Under the pieces are notes generated by a model, which was not told the origin of the DNA, searched no databases, and saw only the letters and a program-made list of their open reading frames with translations. From Streptomyces violascens (lineage in GTDB: Bacteria; Actinomycetota; Actinomycetes; Streptomycetales; Streptomycetaceae), in NCBI RefSeq assembly GCF_014649955.1, contig NZ_BMUA01000001.1, positions 1 to 64,000 on the forward strand: DNA of 64,000 nucleotides. The letters run 5' to 3'. Positions 30,431 through 39,547 of this stretch are shown piece after piece; positions within the stretch are counted from its first letter, which is position 1; the number at the start of each line of letters is the position of its first letter. Both the position numbers and the translations under genes were made by a program.

Positions 30431-31104
30431 CCAGCCGGAAGCCGTCACCCCTGATGGCTTCCCGGGAGCGGGTGCGCTGCACTCCTGGCCCCAGCCGTCG
30501 AAGACCGCCGGGCGGAAGGCTGGCAGGACGCGGCGGCGCACGGGCGTGAAGAGCTGACCCGGGGCCGGGGCATCACCTGGCCGCCGCGACCATGGGATTC
30601 TTCAAGGGCGGCGTGTAAGGCTGGTGTGACGCGAAGAACCGGACTCCCCGCGCAGCCACGCCCGCACGTCCGCATACCGTGAGCGGCTCGGGCGGTTCGC
30701 CGTGGCCCCGCGGGGTGGCTACAGCCGCCATCGAACGCCTGGCGGAGCCAGCGCGAGCCGCCCGCGTGGGGCCCCGCCCCCGCTGGCTGCCAGAGCCACC
30801 GTGAGACCGGCCAGGCCTCGGATTGCCTACCCGCCCGCTCGGAGCACTCCTTCGGTACTGCTGCCCGGATGGATGTCCGCAGTTCCTGGACTGTTGCCCC
30901 GTCGCTGGTGTTGGGTGCGTCATTCTGGCGGGGGCACGCCGGGTTGCTCGCGTCGCTGATCTCCCGTAGGTGGTCGATGACGCCGGTGTGGCCGGCCGGT
31001 CATCCATGGGGCGCTCGGCCGCCAGCTCCTCGCCTGTCATGCCGCCGGAGGCGCGGGCCGGCGGGATTGTCCGAGCATCGGTCCCGAGGGTTCGAGGGCG
31101 TGGT

Positions 31105-31815
31105 TCAGCCGGTGGGGTCGCCGAGGGCGGTGAGGATGTCCTGGAGGGTGTGTTCGAAGAGGGGTTCGGGGTTGGTCAGCGCGAAGTCGAGGTGGCCGAA
31201 GGCTTCGACGGCGACGGCGCCGAAGAGGCGGGCCCAGCTGGCGACGAAGACGTAGATGACGTTCAGGGGGACGTCTTCGCCCGCCAAGTGTTCGCGTACT
31301 TCTTCGAGTTGGGTGATCCATGCGGTGTCGAGGTCCGCGGGCGGGTGGATGCCGCCGCGGTGCCACAGCTGCACCATCAGTTCGAGGATGACGCCGCCGA
31401 AGCGCCAGCCGGGATCGTGGGCGGCGTTGCCGGGGGCGGTGTCGGTGTCGGTGAGGGGTTTGGCGAAGAGCAGGCCGAACTCGCGGGGGTGGGCGAGCGC
31501 CCAGCGGCGCAGTTGTCGGCAGACCGCTCTCATTCGCTGCCCGGGCTCGGATGCGGGGTGTTCGTCGCGTGCGGCGGCCAGTGCGGTGGCGAGTTCGTCG
31601 TAGAGGTGGGAGGCCAGCGCCTGGATCAGGTCCTGGTGGCTGGAGTGGTAGCGGTAGAGGCCGGGCGCTGTCATGCCCATCTCGCGGGCGATGGCCCGCA
31701 GGGTGACGGCCGCCGGTCCTTGCTCGACCAGCAGTCGCCGCGCGGTGCGCTGGATCTCGTCGAGGGCGTGCTCGCGGACTCGGTGGCGGCGGCTGGGGGC
31801 GGCTCGACTGGTCAA
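31105..31815 (-). CDS. TetR/AcrR-family regulator
   Basis: A 236-residue regulator. The N-terminal TetR helix-turn-helix is clear (DEIQRTARRLLVEQGPAAVT, then AREMGMTAPGLYRYHSSHQD). The all-helical C-terminal ligand domain has FGLLFAKPLTD and GGVILELMVQLWHRGG, like the WHG/TetR_C_13 group. It is divergent from the darcynin operon at 32042, and a 45-bp palindrome-like element lies between them. It therefore probably represses that operon and itself; the ligand is unknown. Confidence 0.9.
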   Translation of the reverse strand: MTSRAAPSRRHRVREHALDEIQRTARRLLVEQGPAAVTLRAIAREMGMTAPGLYRYHSSHQDLIQALASHLYDELATALAAARDEHPASEPGQRMRAVCRQLRRWALAHPREFGLLFAKPLTDTDTAPGNAAHDPGWRFGGVILELMVQLWHRGGIHPPADLDTAWITQLEEVREHLAGEDVPLNVIYVFVASWARLFGAVAVEAFGHLDFALTNPEPLFEHTLQDILTALGDPTG

Positions 31816-31881
31816 CGGGGTGGCCTTTCGCGGCGTAGGCGCTGGACAGGGTGCTGGGGCGCGGTCCGGACTGGACCCCGC

Positions 31882-31935
31882 TTGACAAAGTTAACACCAA
31901 TCACTTTAGCTTTCTTCGAAAGTGAACAGTGTTAG
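31882..31935 (+). promoter_or_regulatory. Putative promoter overlapping a long operator palindrome
   Basis: TTAACACCAATCACTTT (31891-31907) and AAAGTGAACAGTGTTAG (31919-31935) form an inverted repeat with 13 of 17 pairs and an 11-bp centre. TTGACA at 31882 could be the -35 of a plus-strand promoter, with its -10 inside the palindrome. Overlap of operator and promoter suits TetR-type repression. Confidence 0.6.
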
Positions 31936-32041
31936 CAATTGCTGGTCGGGGCTCAGCCGCAGGCAGACGGGGCGAGGTTGGCGCCTTGGCGGTCGTCGGC
32001 GACGTCCGCCCGGCAGAGCTGCCCATTGATCGGGGGAGTCC

Positions 32042-32389
32042 ATGAAGTACGGAATCGTCTTGACCTACACCGTCACCACGCGCTGGCTGGCGCTGTCCCG
32101 CGCCGAGCGCAACGCGATGCGCACCGCGCACATCGAGCCGGTCTTCGCCGCGTACGCGGACCGCATCGCGGCCCGTTTCTTCGACGCCGAGGCGTTCCAC
32201 ACCCGCGTGACCGACTTCGCTGTGCTGGAGACCGAGGACCTGCGCGCCTACTACTTCCTCATCGAGGAACTGCGCGACTCGCCGCTGATCAGCCAGGGCT
32301 ATCTGGCGTTCAGTGAGATCTTCCTCGGGGTCCAGGACGGCTTCCAGGAATACGAGCGCACCCGCAGTGCCGCGGCAGCGACTCGGTGA
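32042..32389 (+). CDS. Darcynin-family protein
   Basis: A 115-residue protein with MKYGIVLTYTVTTRWLALSR, EPVFAAYADRIAARFFDAEA and a tail with YYFLIEELRDSPLISQGYLA, matching the darcynin family, a small group with a ferredoxin-like dimeric barrel look and no established biochemistry that I can cite. It is the first gene of an operon with a membrane protein and a multicopper oxidase. Confidence 0.75.
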   Translation: MKYGIVLTYTVTTRWLALSRAERNAMRTAHIEPVFAAYADRIAARFFDAEAFHTRVTDFAVLETEDLRAYYFLIEELRDSPLISQGYLAFSEIFLGVQDGFQEYERTRSAAAATR

Positions 32390-32439
32390 CTGCTCTCGGC
32401 CCGTCCCACGCGACGGGATACGACGAACGGAGAACGGCC

Positions 32440-32898
32440 ATGCTGCGCATCCCCACGACCGAAGTGGGGGCGGATGCCGTGCCGTCGGTGTCCCGGCTCC
32501 GGCGGTGGCCGATCCGGCTGTTGCGGGCAACGGCCGTCCTGTTCCTCCTCGATTCCTTGCTCCAGGCCGCTCTGGCGGGCTTGTTTGTTACAGGGGATGT
32601 CGGCCTGCTGGCGTGGCACGCCGCCAACGCGCAGATGCTGAGCGCGCTGGTAGTCGTCCAGACCATCGCTGCCGTGGTGATCTGGCGTTCTCTGCGCGGG
32701 CCGTGGTGGCCGCCGGCGCTCACCGTCGGACTGCTTGGGCTGCTGAGCATCCAGCAGGGGCTGGGCGAGTCGCGGATGCTGGGCGGCCACATACCGCTGG
32801 GCATGGCCATCTTCGGCACAGGAGCCGCACTGACGTACTGGGCCTTCTCCTTCCAGCCGGCCGGAAGGCCGCGCGCGGAGCGGGAGGCGGACAAGTGA
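32440..32898 (+). CDS. Four-TM membrane protein in multicopper oxidase operon
   Basis: A 152-residue protein with four hydrophobic segments: RATAVLFLLDSLLQAALAGL, MLSALVVVQTIAAVVIW, PALTVGLLGLLSI and GMAIFGTGAALTYWAFSF. ATG 32440 follows GGAG; an upstream GTG that overlaps the darcynin stop is possible. Its stop overlaps the oxidase GTG by 4 nt. The fold recalls small quinone- or haem-linked membrane subunits, but no ligand motif is seen. Confidence 0.7.
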   Translation: MLRIPTTEVGADAVPSVSRLRRWPIRLLRATAVLFLLDSLLQAALAGLFVTGDVGLLAWHAANAQMLSALVVVQTIAAVVIWRSLRGPWWPPALTVGLLGLLSIQQGLGESRMLGGHIPLGMAIFGTGAALTYWAFSFQPAGRPRAEREADK

Positions 32899-34490
32899 CC
32901 TCGCGCCGCCGTTTTCTCGGCCTGGCGGCGGGTGCCGGTGTGGGGCTCGCCGTCCCGATCGGCGCGGCGACGTACGCTGCCGTGACGGGATCGAAAACAG
33001 GGACCCTCCTGACCAGTTCCCTGCCGCTGCCCAAACCCTTCACGGGAGCCCTGCCCATACCGCCCCGCGCCCAGCCGGTGCGCAGTGCGGCCAGCGCGGA
33101 CTATTACCGGCTCACGCAGCGGGAAGCGGCCGTCGAGATCCTGCCCGGCACCAAGACGAAGGTCTGGGGCTACGACGGCATCTTCCCGGGCCCCACCTTC
33201 GTCGGCCGCTCAGGACGCACGATGGTCGTCGAGGTGTCCAACAAGCTGTCCGTGCCCACCTCCATGCACCTGCACGGAGGCGTCACCCCGTCCGACTCCG
33301 ACGGCTACCCGACCGACCTCCTCATCCCCGTGCAGTGCGGCGCCGCCCTGCGCAGCGGCGCCTACCAGGGACACAGCGGATCCCACGGGATGCATGTGCC
33401 GTCCGGCGACTGGAAGGTGTCGGAGGGCTACAAGTCGTACGAGTACCCGTTGCACCAGCGCGCGGCGACGCTCTGGTACCACGACCACCGGATGGACTTC
33501 AGCGCACCGCAGGTCTGGCGCGGCCTGGCCGGGATGTTCCTCGTCCACGACGACGAAGAGGAAGCACTCCCGCTGCCCAAGGGCGACAAGGACATCCCGC
33601 TGATGCTCTGCGACCGGGCCTTCGAGGCGGACGGATCATTCCGCTACCCCGCCGTGTCGCCGAGCTGCGTCGGCACACCGGGGGTGGACCAGGCATACAT
33701 GGACGGCGTGCTGGGCGATGTGCAGCTCGTCAACGGGGCTCCGTGGCCCGTGCTGGAGGTCGCGAACACGAAGTACCGCCTCCGGCTGCTCAACGCCTCC
33801 AATGCCCGCCGCTACCAGCTGAAGCTGGAAACGGACCAGTGCCACGCTCTGCGCTTCGTGCAGATCGGCAGCGACGCGGGCCTGCTTTCCGCCCCGCAGC
33901 ATCTGGACGCCGTGCCGATGGCCCCCGCCGAACGCTTCGACGTGGTCGTGGACTTCTCGGCATGTCCGGTGGACACCGAGGTGCTGTTGGTCAACACCCT
34001 CGCCGACGGCGGGATGCGCAACGTGATGCGCTTCCGCGTCACGCGCAAGGAGAAGGACGACAGCCGCATCCCGGCCCGGCTCGCGAAAGATATCCCCCTG
34101 GAGCGCAGCGCGTCCGTCCCGGTGCGGCACTTCGACTTCCGGCGCACCAACGGCCCCGGCGAGACGGCGATGTGGACCATCAACGGCAGGCCGTTCAACA
34201 GCTCTGAGGTACTGGCCAGTCCCCGCCTGGGCTCGGTCGAGCGATGGCGCTTCAGCAGCGACTTCCACCACCCGGTCCACCTCCACCTGGCGCACTTCCA
34301 GGTCCTGTCCCGCGGCGGCAAACAGCCGGCCGCCTCCGACGCGGGCTGGAAGGACACCGTCGACGTCCGCCCGTACGAAGTGGTCGAAGTCCTGGCCCGG
34401 TTCGACGGTTACAAGGGCCGTTACATGATCCACTGCCACAACCTCGAACACGAAGACATGGCGATGATGGCCAACTTCCAGGTCGTCTGA
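32895..34490 (+). CDS. Tat-exported multicopper oxidase (CotA/phenoxazinone synthase-like)
   Basis: A 531-residue three-cupredoxin oxidase. The twin-arginine signal TSRRRFLGLAAGAGVGLAVP directs export, after folding, of the copper enzyme. All four copper-binding blocks are present: SMHLHGG, LWYHDHRMD, HPVHLHLAHFQV and IHCHNLEHEDMAMM. The last has Met as axial T1 ligand. PFNSSEVLA and TLWYHDH match CotA/bilirubin oxidase-type enzymes, which oxidise phenolics or metals at the expense of O2. The GTG overlaps the preceding stop by 4 nt. Length and motifs are complete. Confidence 0.95.
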   Translation: MTSRRRFLGLAAGAGVGLAVPIGAATYAAVTGSKTGTLLTSSLPLPKPFTGALPIPPRAQPVRSAASADYYRLTQREAAVEILPGTKTKVWGYDGIFPGPTFVGRSGRTMVVEVSNKLSVPTSMHLHGGVTPSDSDGYPTDLLIPVQCGAALRSGAYQGHSGSHGMHVPSGDWKVSEGYKSYEYPLHQRAATLWYHDHRMDFSAPQVWRGLAGMFLVHDDEEEALPLPKGDKDIPLMLCDRAFEADGSFRYPAVSPSCVGTPGVDQAYMDGVLGDVQLVNGAPWPVLEVANTKYRLRLLNASNARRYQLKLETDQCHALRFVQIGSDAGLLSAPQHLDAVPMAPAERFDVVVDFSACPVDTEVLLVNTLADGGMRNVMRFRVTRKEKDDSRIPARLAKDIPLERSASVPVRHFDFRRTNGPGETAMWTINGRPFNSSEVLASPRLGSVERWRFSSDFHHPVHLHLAHFQVLSRGGKQPAASDAGWKDTVDVRPYEVVEVLARFDGYKGRYMIHCHNLEHEDMAMMANFQVV

Positions 34491-34720
34491 CCATCGCCCC
34501 GGGACGCAGCTGAACGGCCCGTTTCACCCCTCCGCAGGAATCCGCTCCCCATCAGCGCTGCGGCCCTGACCGCTATCGCGGCCCGGTGACAGCGCAGGAG
34601 GGAGGGGGCGTGTGCCACCGCAGGTCCACAGGCCTGTCGTGCCCTCGTGCTGCGGAGCCGGCTTCATGTGACGGCTCCGGTGTTGGAGTGCACCCAGCCC
34701 ACCGCGGGTAGGTCCATTTT

Positions 34721-35119
34721 GTGGAGCGCGAGAACACCCGTGTGAAGGTTGCATGGATCTGCCTGGCCGTCGTCGGCGTCGCCATCCTGGCCTTCGGCGT
34801 CATCGCCGCAATGGCGCCCTCGTCCGGCGACGAGCGGCTCATGCGGGCCGACGGTGTCGCGGCGACCGGCATGGGCCTTTTCGGCGTGCTCATCGCCCTG
34901 GTCCCGTTCCGCCGCCGGGAACGGTGGGCATGGCTCGTGCTGTGGTACTACCCGGCCTTCTGGGTCGCGCACCTCGTGGGCGGGTTGCCGCCGGGCAAGG
35001 ACCACGTCCACCAGGCGGTGTTCATCGCGCTGTCGCTCGCCGGGCTGCTCCTGCCCCTCCGCCAGTTCTTCCCACCGTCGACAACCCCGAAGACGGCGAC
35101 GAGGGAGCCTCGTGAGTGA
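34721..35119 (+). CDS. Four-TM membrane protein, unknown function
   Basis: Up to 132 residues with hydrophobic segments VAWICLAVVGVAILAFGVIA, GMGLFGVLIALVPF, WLVLWYYPAFWVAHLVGG and VFIALSLAGLLLPL. Start is GTG 34721 or GTG 34742 (KVAWIC). Conserved WYYP-FW and GKDH are seen in similar actinobacterial small membrane proteins. It follows the oxidase by 230 nt and is probably separate. From 35120 to 35660 I see only low-complexity frames. Confidence 0.65.
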   Translation: MERENTRVKVAWICLAVVGVAILAFGVIAAMAPSSGDERLMRADGVAATGMGLFGVLIALVPFRRRERWAWLVLWYYPAFWVAHLVGGLPPGKDHVHQAVFIALSLAGLLLPLRQFFPPSTTPKTATREPRE

Positions 35120-35664
35120 CCTCAATCGCCGGGTGTATCTCCCCGCTCCGCGGCATCCTCCAGTAGTCCGCGCAAGGACGGCCCGCCCCCCCCAGCGCCT
35201 GGTGAACCCATTCCGGCAGCGCCGAGGGAAGCCCCCGCGGACGGGCTGGCGCGGCAGTTCCTGGCCCAGACGGGCGGAGAGCAGTACTGCGTCATCACCA
35301 CATAGCGATCAACGCCTGGCTGCAGGGTGGGGGTTCGGGTTTTGTGTGGCGGTAGTGCCGGGGCCGGGAACGGCCGCAGGGCCCCTGGAATTCGCCTATG
35401 GCGGGGCCCTGCGATCGGTGCGCCTGCCCGGGGGAGGAAGGCGGCTGTTCGACGAGTTGGCGCCGGACCGGTTCTGCGGGAGCCGGCTGTCCTCGGCCGC
35501 AGCCCTGTGCCGTCCCGCGTCGATGGACAGCACACCCACAACCCTGTGGTGGGCAGGCAGGCGGCCCGCTGACCCGAGACTCCAGGTCAGCAGCCCAACT
35601 CGCACCCTGGATCGCACATTCAGGCGACAACTGACGGTGCGGCCCCAGTGCGCCGGTGCACCCC

Positions 35665-35813
35665 CGCCGGGCGGCTGGTTCGTCGTGGACGTCTGGCAGT
35701 CCGAGGAAGCCTTCAAGAAGTTCGGCGAAGTGCTCATGCCGATGCTCAAGGAGGTCGGCGTCACGGACGCGAAGCCGAAGATCTACCCGGCGTTCAACGT
35801 CGTCACTTCCTGA
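35665..35813 (+). pseudogene. C-terminal scrap of a small dimeric alpha-beta barrel protein
   Basis: PGGWFVVDVWQSEEAFKKFG, then MPMLKEVGVTDAKPKIYPAF and NVVTS-stop match the end of ABM/YCII-like dimeric barrel proteins. The front is replaced by low-complexity sequence. The 35814-36006 stretch holds nothing supportable. Confidence 0.5.
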
Positions 35814-36006
35814 CCACAGCCGATCACCGGAGCGCTCTGGGGGTGTACCCCGCCGACCCGAGCGCCACGACGAGGCTGTCACCGCAGCCACCGGATGGAT
35901 GCGGTGGCATTCCTCCACCCGATCAGACTCCGAGCCTGCCTCGCGGCGTCTCGAAGGCTCTCCTGCGCAACCGCCTCACGCCGCCTGGCGTACCTGGCTC
36001 GGCCGA

Positions 36007-37005
36007 CTACCGTGCGAGGACGAGGGTTGCGGGAGAGGGCGTGGGGTGGAACGAGATGTCGGTGAATCCCGCTTCCTGCAGCCAGACCTCGTAGTCGTGC
36101 TTGGTCCATGTCGACCCGTGGCGGGTCTGCAGGAGCATCATCGAGTGGAAGATCAGTGAGAAGGGCGGCCCGGTCCGGCCGTCGTCCACGACGAAGTCGT
36201 TGACGACCAGCGTCCCGCCCGGCTTGAGGGCGCTGCGGAACTTGCGGAAGACGGCCACGTTGTCGTCCGGGGTCTCTTGATGGGCCAGGTGCGAGTAGAC
36301 GCCGACGTCGTACTCGGCGGTGCCGAAGTCGACTGTATGGAAGTCACCGTCGATCGTGCGGAAGCGCTCTGCGACACCGTGTCGGGCCGTGAAGGCGACC
36401 GCGATCCGGTTGACGTTGGCCCAGTCGATCTGGGTGGACCGTGCCTGGCGGTTGATGCCCAGCCAGACGACGGAGTAGATGCCCGAACCGCCCCCGACGT
36501 CGAGAACGGAGACCGCGCCGGCCTGCGCCAGGTCGAGCTTCTCGGCGGCCGTGAGCGCAGACGGCACGGACAGCGGGGCGATCGCGGGAACAAGCGACTC
36601 CCAGAATGGATTCTCGGTCACGTCAGCAGTGTCCGGAGCGACGGGGTCCCCCGTCCTGGCCACCTCGGGAAGTGTCGACCAGCGCGCCATGTCCATGAAC
36701 TGGTGCCTGGCGAAGGCCCCGAAATAGGAGGGCTTGCCTTCCACCAGGAAAGCGGAAGCCTCGGGCGAGTTGCGGTACGCGCCGTCGCTCACCTCGACCA
36801 GTCCGAGGCCGACCAGGCCGTCCAGAAGTACCTGGGACCCCCGCACTGAAATTCCGGCCTGCTTGGCCACGTCCTGCGGTGTGGCCGAGCCGTTGTCCAG
36901 GTGTGTGAAGACGGAGTGGATCGCGCCGACCGCGAGGATGCTGGCCGCCCAGTTCCCCGTAGCGATTTGCATGATCTTTTCGGGTGACGGCTGCGCTGCG
37001 TCCAT
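36007..37005 (-). CDS. SAM-dependent O-methyltransferase (plant-type small-molecule family)
   Basis: A 332-residue protein. The N-terminal winged-helix dimerisation domain (VFTHLDNGSATPQDVAKQAG; SQVLLDGLVGLGLVE) precedes a Rossmann methyltransferase with motif I VLDVGGGSGIYSVVWL, motif II region QIDWANVNRIAVAF, motif IV HLAHQETPDD and the post-motif LKPGGTLVVNDFVVD. AAAGGGG precedes the ATG. Its closest group methylates hydroxyl or amine groups of secondary metabolites. Its neighbours (dimeric-barrel protein, ornithine cyclodeaminase homologue) hint at a small biosynthetic unit, but no scaffold-forming enzyme is present. Confidence 0.85.
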   Translation of the reverse strand: MDAAQPSPEKIMQIATGNWAASILAVGAIHSVFTHLDNGSATPQDVAKQAGISVRGSQVLLDGLVGLGLVEVSDGAYRNSPEASAFLVEGKPSYFGAFARHQFMDMARWSTLPEVARTGDPVAPDTADVTENPFWESLVPAIAPLSVPSALTAAEKLDLAQAGAVSVLDVGGGSGIYSVVWLGINRQARSTQIDWANVNRIAVAFTARHGVAERFRTIDGDFHTVDFGTAEYDVGVYSHLAHQETPDDNVAVFRKFRSALKPGGTLVVNDFVVDDGRTGPPFSLIFHSMMLLQTRHGSTWTKHDYEVWLQEAGFTDISFHPTPSPATLVLAR

Positions 37006-37196
37006 GGTTCCATCCCCTTTTGCTTCACCAACTGTCGGCGGTCATGCGACTCCCAGCGCCAGCCTCTCCAGGCAGGCATTCGAACAAGGCCAGGTGCGGC
37101 GCTCGTGCCGGTGACGTAGAGCTGATGGGTGAGGGCAGGCTGCTTCGGGCTGTCCCGCTCCGGGACGAACCGTCGCCTGCCGTATCAGCGCCGGAC

Positions 37197-37511
37197 TTAG
37201 AAGATCGTTGTCGCCGCCTGGATCTGGCTGAGGCCTTCTTCCATTGTCAGCGACGGCAGCACACTGATGCTGTTCCACTGCACGAGATGGGAGTCGGACA
37301 GGAAGCGGTCGACGTTCTCAGCCGTGTCGGACTGCACGACCATGACCACTGTGTGCTCGCGGTTGACGAAGGGGCCCGCCACAAGCTCGACACCCGCGCT
37401 CTGGGCCAGACTCGGGATTTGAGGGGCGGTTTTCAGTATCAGATCACGCGTCGTCGCGTTGGCCAGCGGGCAGATGTCCGCAGCGTGATTGGCCAGAAGA
37501 ACGAAGATCAT
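37197..37511 (-). CDS. Small dimeric-barrel protein (DUF3303/YCII-like)
   Basis: A 104-residue protein: MIFVLLANHAADICPLANAT, AQSAGVELVAGPFVNREHTV and VDRFLSDSHLVQWNSISVLP. The alternating strand-helix pattern and PFV(N)REHTVVMVVQSD are typical of the ferredoxin-like dimeric barrel fold. Such proteins act as small-molecule cyclases, chaperones or monooxygenases; none of these can be assigned. The ATG has GGAGTCCG upstream. It may share a promoter region with the divergent ornithine cyclodeaminase homologue at 37763. Confidence 0.65.
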   Translation of the reverse strand: MIFVLLANHAADICPLANATTRDLILKTAPQIPSLAQSAGVELVAGPFVNREHTVVMVVQSDTAENVDRFLSDSHLVQWNSISVLPSLTMEEGLSQIQAATTIF

Positions 37512-37762
37512 CTCGGACTCCTCTGTGCCGGAGTACCCCCTATACCACGCTACGAGCCTCAATGCCGCTCCGCGACCGGTCGAGCAACCCATGCGCCTTT
37601 CAGGGGCCGCTGGGCCGGTCCGTCGACGGGCAGATGTCGGCGTACATGCCGAAGCGTGCTCAGGTAGTTGAGCGTGTCGTGGCTGGGGCGGCTGGGGCCG
37701 ATGCTCGACGCTTTGGTGGTGCGGTCGTCAGCCGAATGACCGGCAGCAGGAGGTTGAGGCGC

Positions 37763-38752
37763 ATGCTGGTGCTGAGCCGCTCGCAGGTCGAGGACCTGCT
37801 CGACATGGACTCGCTGATCGATTCCCTGGCCCCGGCGATGGCAGACCTCAGTGCGGGCCGTGCCTCGGTGCCCGATCGCGTCGCCGCCCTGGTGCCCGAA
37901 CACGATGGATTCCTGGCGGCCATGCCGGGCTACCTGGCATCGGCCGGGATGCTCATGACCAAGCTGGTGTCCCTCTTCCCTCACAACGACGGGGCTCAGC
38001 TGCCGACCCATCAGGCGCTCATCGTGGCGTTCGATCCGGACACCGGCGAGCCCGCTGCCCTGCTGGACGGTACGGCCATCACCGCAGCGCGGACCGCCGC
38101 CTGCTCCGCGCTGTCGGCGCGGCTGCTGGCCCGCGAGGACGCGTCGGTACTGGCCGTGCTGGGCACTGGCGTGCAGGCCCGCTCCCACGCTCGCGCGATC
38201 TGCCGTGTCCGCCCGATCCGGCAGATCCGTGTGGCCGGCCGGGACCCGGCGAGAGCCGCTGCCCTGGCCGAGGAACTCTCCTCCGTCCTCGATGCCGACG
38301 TGCAGGCCGCCGGAAGCTACGCCGAGGCGCTGGACGGCGCGGACATCGCCGCAGCGACGACGCATGCCGTCGAGCCCGTGATCCGCCGCCCCTGGTTGAC
38401 ACCCGGGGTGCACATCACGTCGGTGGGCTACAACCCGGCCGGCCGCGAGATCGACGACGCCACGGTCGCCGGGGCGCTGGTGTGCGTCGAGTCGCGCCAG
38501 GCCGCGCTCGCCCCACCACCCGTGGGCAGCAACGACTTGCTCATGCCGATCCGCGACGGCCTCATCACAGCCGATCACGTCCATACCGAGCTGGGCGAAC
38601 TCATCGCAGGCACCAAGCCGGGACGCACCTCGCCCGATCAGATGACCCTCTACAAATCGGTCGGTGTGGCCGTACAGGACGCCGCAGCCACGGCTCTGGT
38701 CATCGCGGCCGCCCACGACCAATCGATCGGCGAAGAGATCACTCTGCAGTGA
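37763..38752 (+). CDS. Ornithine cyclodeaminase/mu-crystallin family protein
   Basis: A 329-residue protein. The substrate half has LPTHQALIVAFDPDTGEPAA and LLDGTAITAARTAA, hallmarks of the ornithine cyclodeaminase/mu-crystallin family, and the Rossmann half has AVLGTGVQARSHARAICRVR (GxGxxA). ITSVGYNPAGREIDD and QMTLYKSVGVAVQDAAA complete the signature. Members deaminate and cyclise ornithine to proline, or reduce ketimines or alanine; which one cannot be read. AGGAGG lies nine bases upstream of ATG 37763, so the longer open frame is not the start. Confidence 0.9.
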   Translation: MLVLSRSQVEDLLDMDSLIDSLAPAMADLSAGRASVPDRVAALVPEHDGFLAAMPGYLASAGMLMTKLVSLFPHNDGAQLPTHQALIVAFDPDTGEPAALLDGTAITAARTAACSALSARLLAREDASVLAVLGTGVQARSHARAICRVRPIRQIRVAGRDPARAAALAEELSSVLDADVQAAGSYAEALDGADIAAATTHAVEPVIRRPWLTPGVHITSVGYNPAGREIDDATVAGALVCVESRQAALAPPPVGSNDLLMPIRDGLITADHVHTELGELIAGTKPGRTSPDQMTLYKSVGVAVQDAAATALVIAAAHDQSIGEEITLQ

Positions 38753-38822
38753 CGCCACCACCAGCAGGAGATCGCCCTCACCCAAGCGGCTGCGCGATGG
38801 GAGGGCGGCCGGGCGGCTGGGG

Positions 38823-38972
38823 CTACGCGGGTGTGGGGCGGGCGCTGTCTATGCCGGGGGCTTGCTCGCATTGCTGTTGCAGGCGGTGGGCCTTGTCCTG
38901 GAGGCGTTGGCGGAGTTCGGGGTCCAGGGTGCGGTCGGTGGCGTGGCGGAGTTCTTTCACCTGCGCGCGCAT
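38823..38972 (-). pseudogene. Small helical scrap, mobile-element type
   Basis: A 49-codon frame, MRAQVKELRHATDRTLDPEL and QRLQDKAHRLQQQCEQAPG, strongly helical and amphipathic. It resembles the ends of proteins found beside streptomycete IS elements. The frame is open upstream of the ATG, so a front part may be missing. Confidence 0.35.
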
Positions 38973-39129
38973 CTGGTGTGCGGGCGGCGCGCCCCGAGGT
39001 CACCTCTTGCGGTCACGAGTAGTCCCTGTTGATCGTCGACGGCGGGGGGAATCCAGAGAACCAGTCGCACGGGGGCCACGCTTGTCGAGGGGGGGACGGT
39101 CTGCAGCCAGGACCGGCTCGAGGCATAGC

Positions 39130-39479
39130 CAGCCTCGGGCAAACATCTCGCCGCCCTCCTCGCGGGCCACGCCGAACCCATCCGCGCCGACATACCCAGC
39201 CCCCGCAAGATCACCAGCTGGATCATGCGACCGCAAGACGCCCTTGCACCCGAACTGGAACGCCGTCTTCTCGACGTGCGGATCGCCTGCCCGGACATCG
39301 CCCGAGCCTGCGATCGCGGCCGGGCCTTCGCCGAACTCCTCCGACACCGGCGCGGATTCCTACTGACCGAGTGGCTCCGGCAGGCTGAGCTGGTGCCCCG
39401 AAGCCGGTGAGCGGCTTCGCCGGCTTCCTCCGACAAGACCTCGACGCCGTCACCGCCGGACTCAGAACCTGTGCCTGAA
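39130..39479 (+). pseudogene. ISL3-family transposase, C-terminal scrap
   Basis: HLAALLAGHAEPIRADIPSP, RKITSWIMRPQDAL and CPDIARACDRGRAFAELLRH are conserved in ISL3-family transposases. A stop at 39410 is followed, in another frame, by GFAGFLRQDLDAVTAGL, the family's C-terminus. So one frameshift plus loss of the catalytic front. Confidence 0.65.
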
Positions 39480-39547
39480 ATTGGCGTTGCGTGAGTGCCG
39501 ACATCGGCAGCGCGGTGGTTGTCAGTGCCGGGTGCAAGGATCGTGGC

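Noticed and set aside
30573..31040. Minus-strand frame beginning MTGEELAAERPMDD
   Set aside because: Turns at once to Arg/Ser/Pro low complexity, no family match and no ribosome site; too weak to list.
35123..35541. Minus-strand frame with QYCSPPVWARNC
   Set aside because: No ribosome site, mostly low complexity, and the opposite strand has an equally weak sense; left unassigned.
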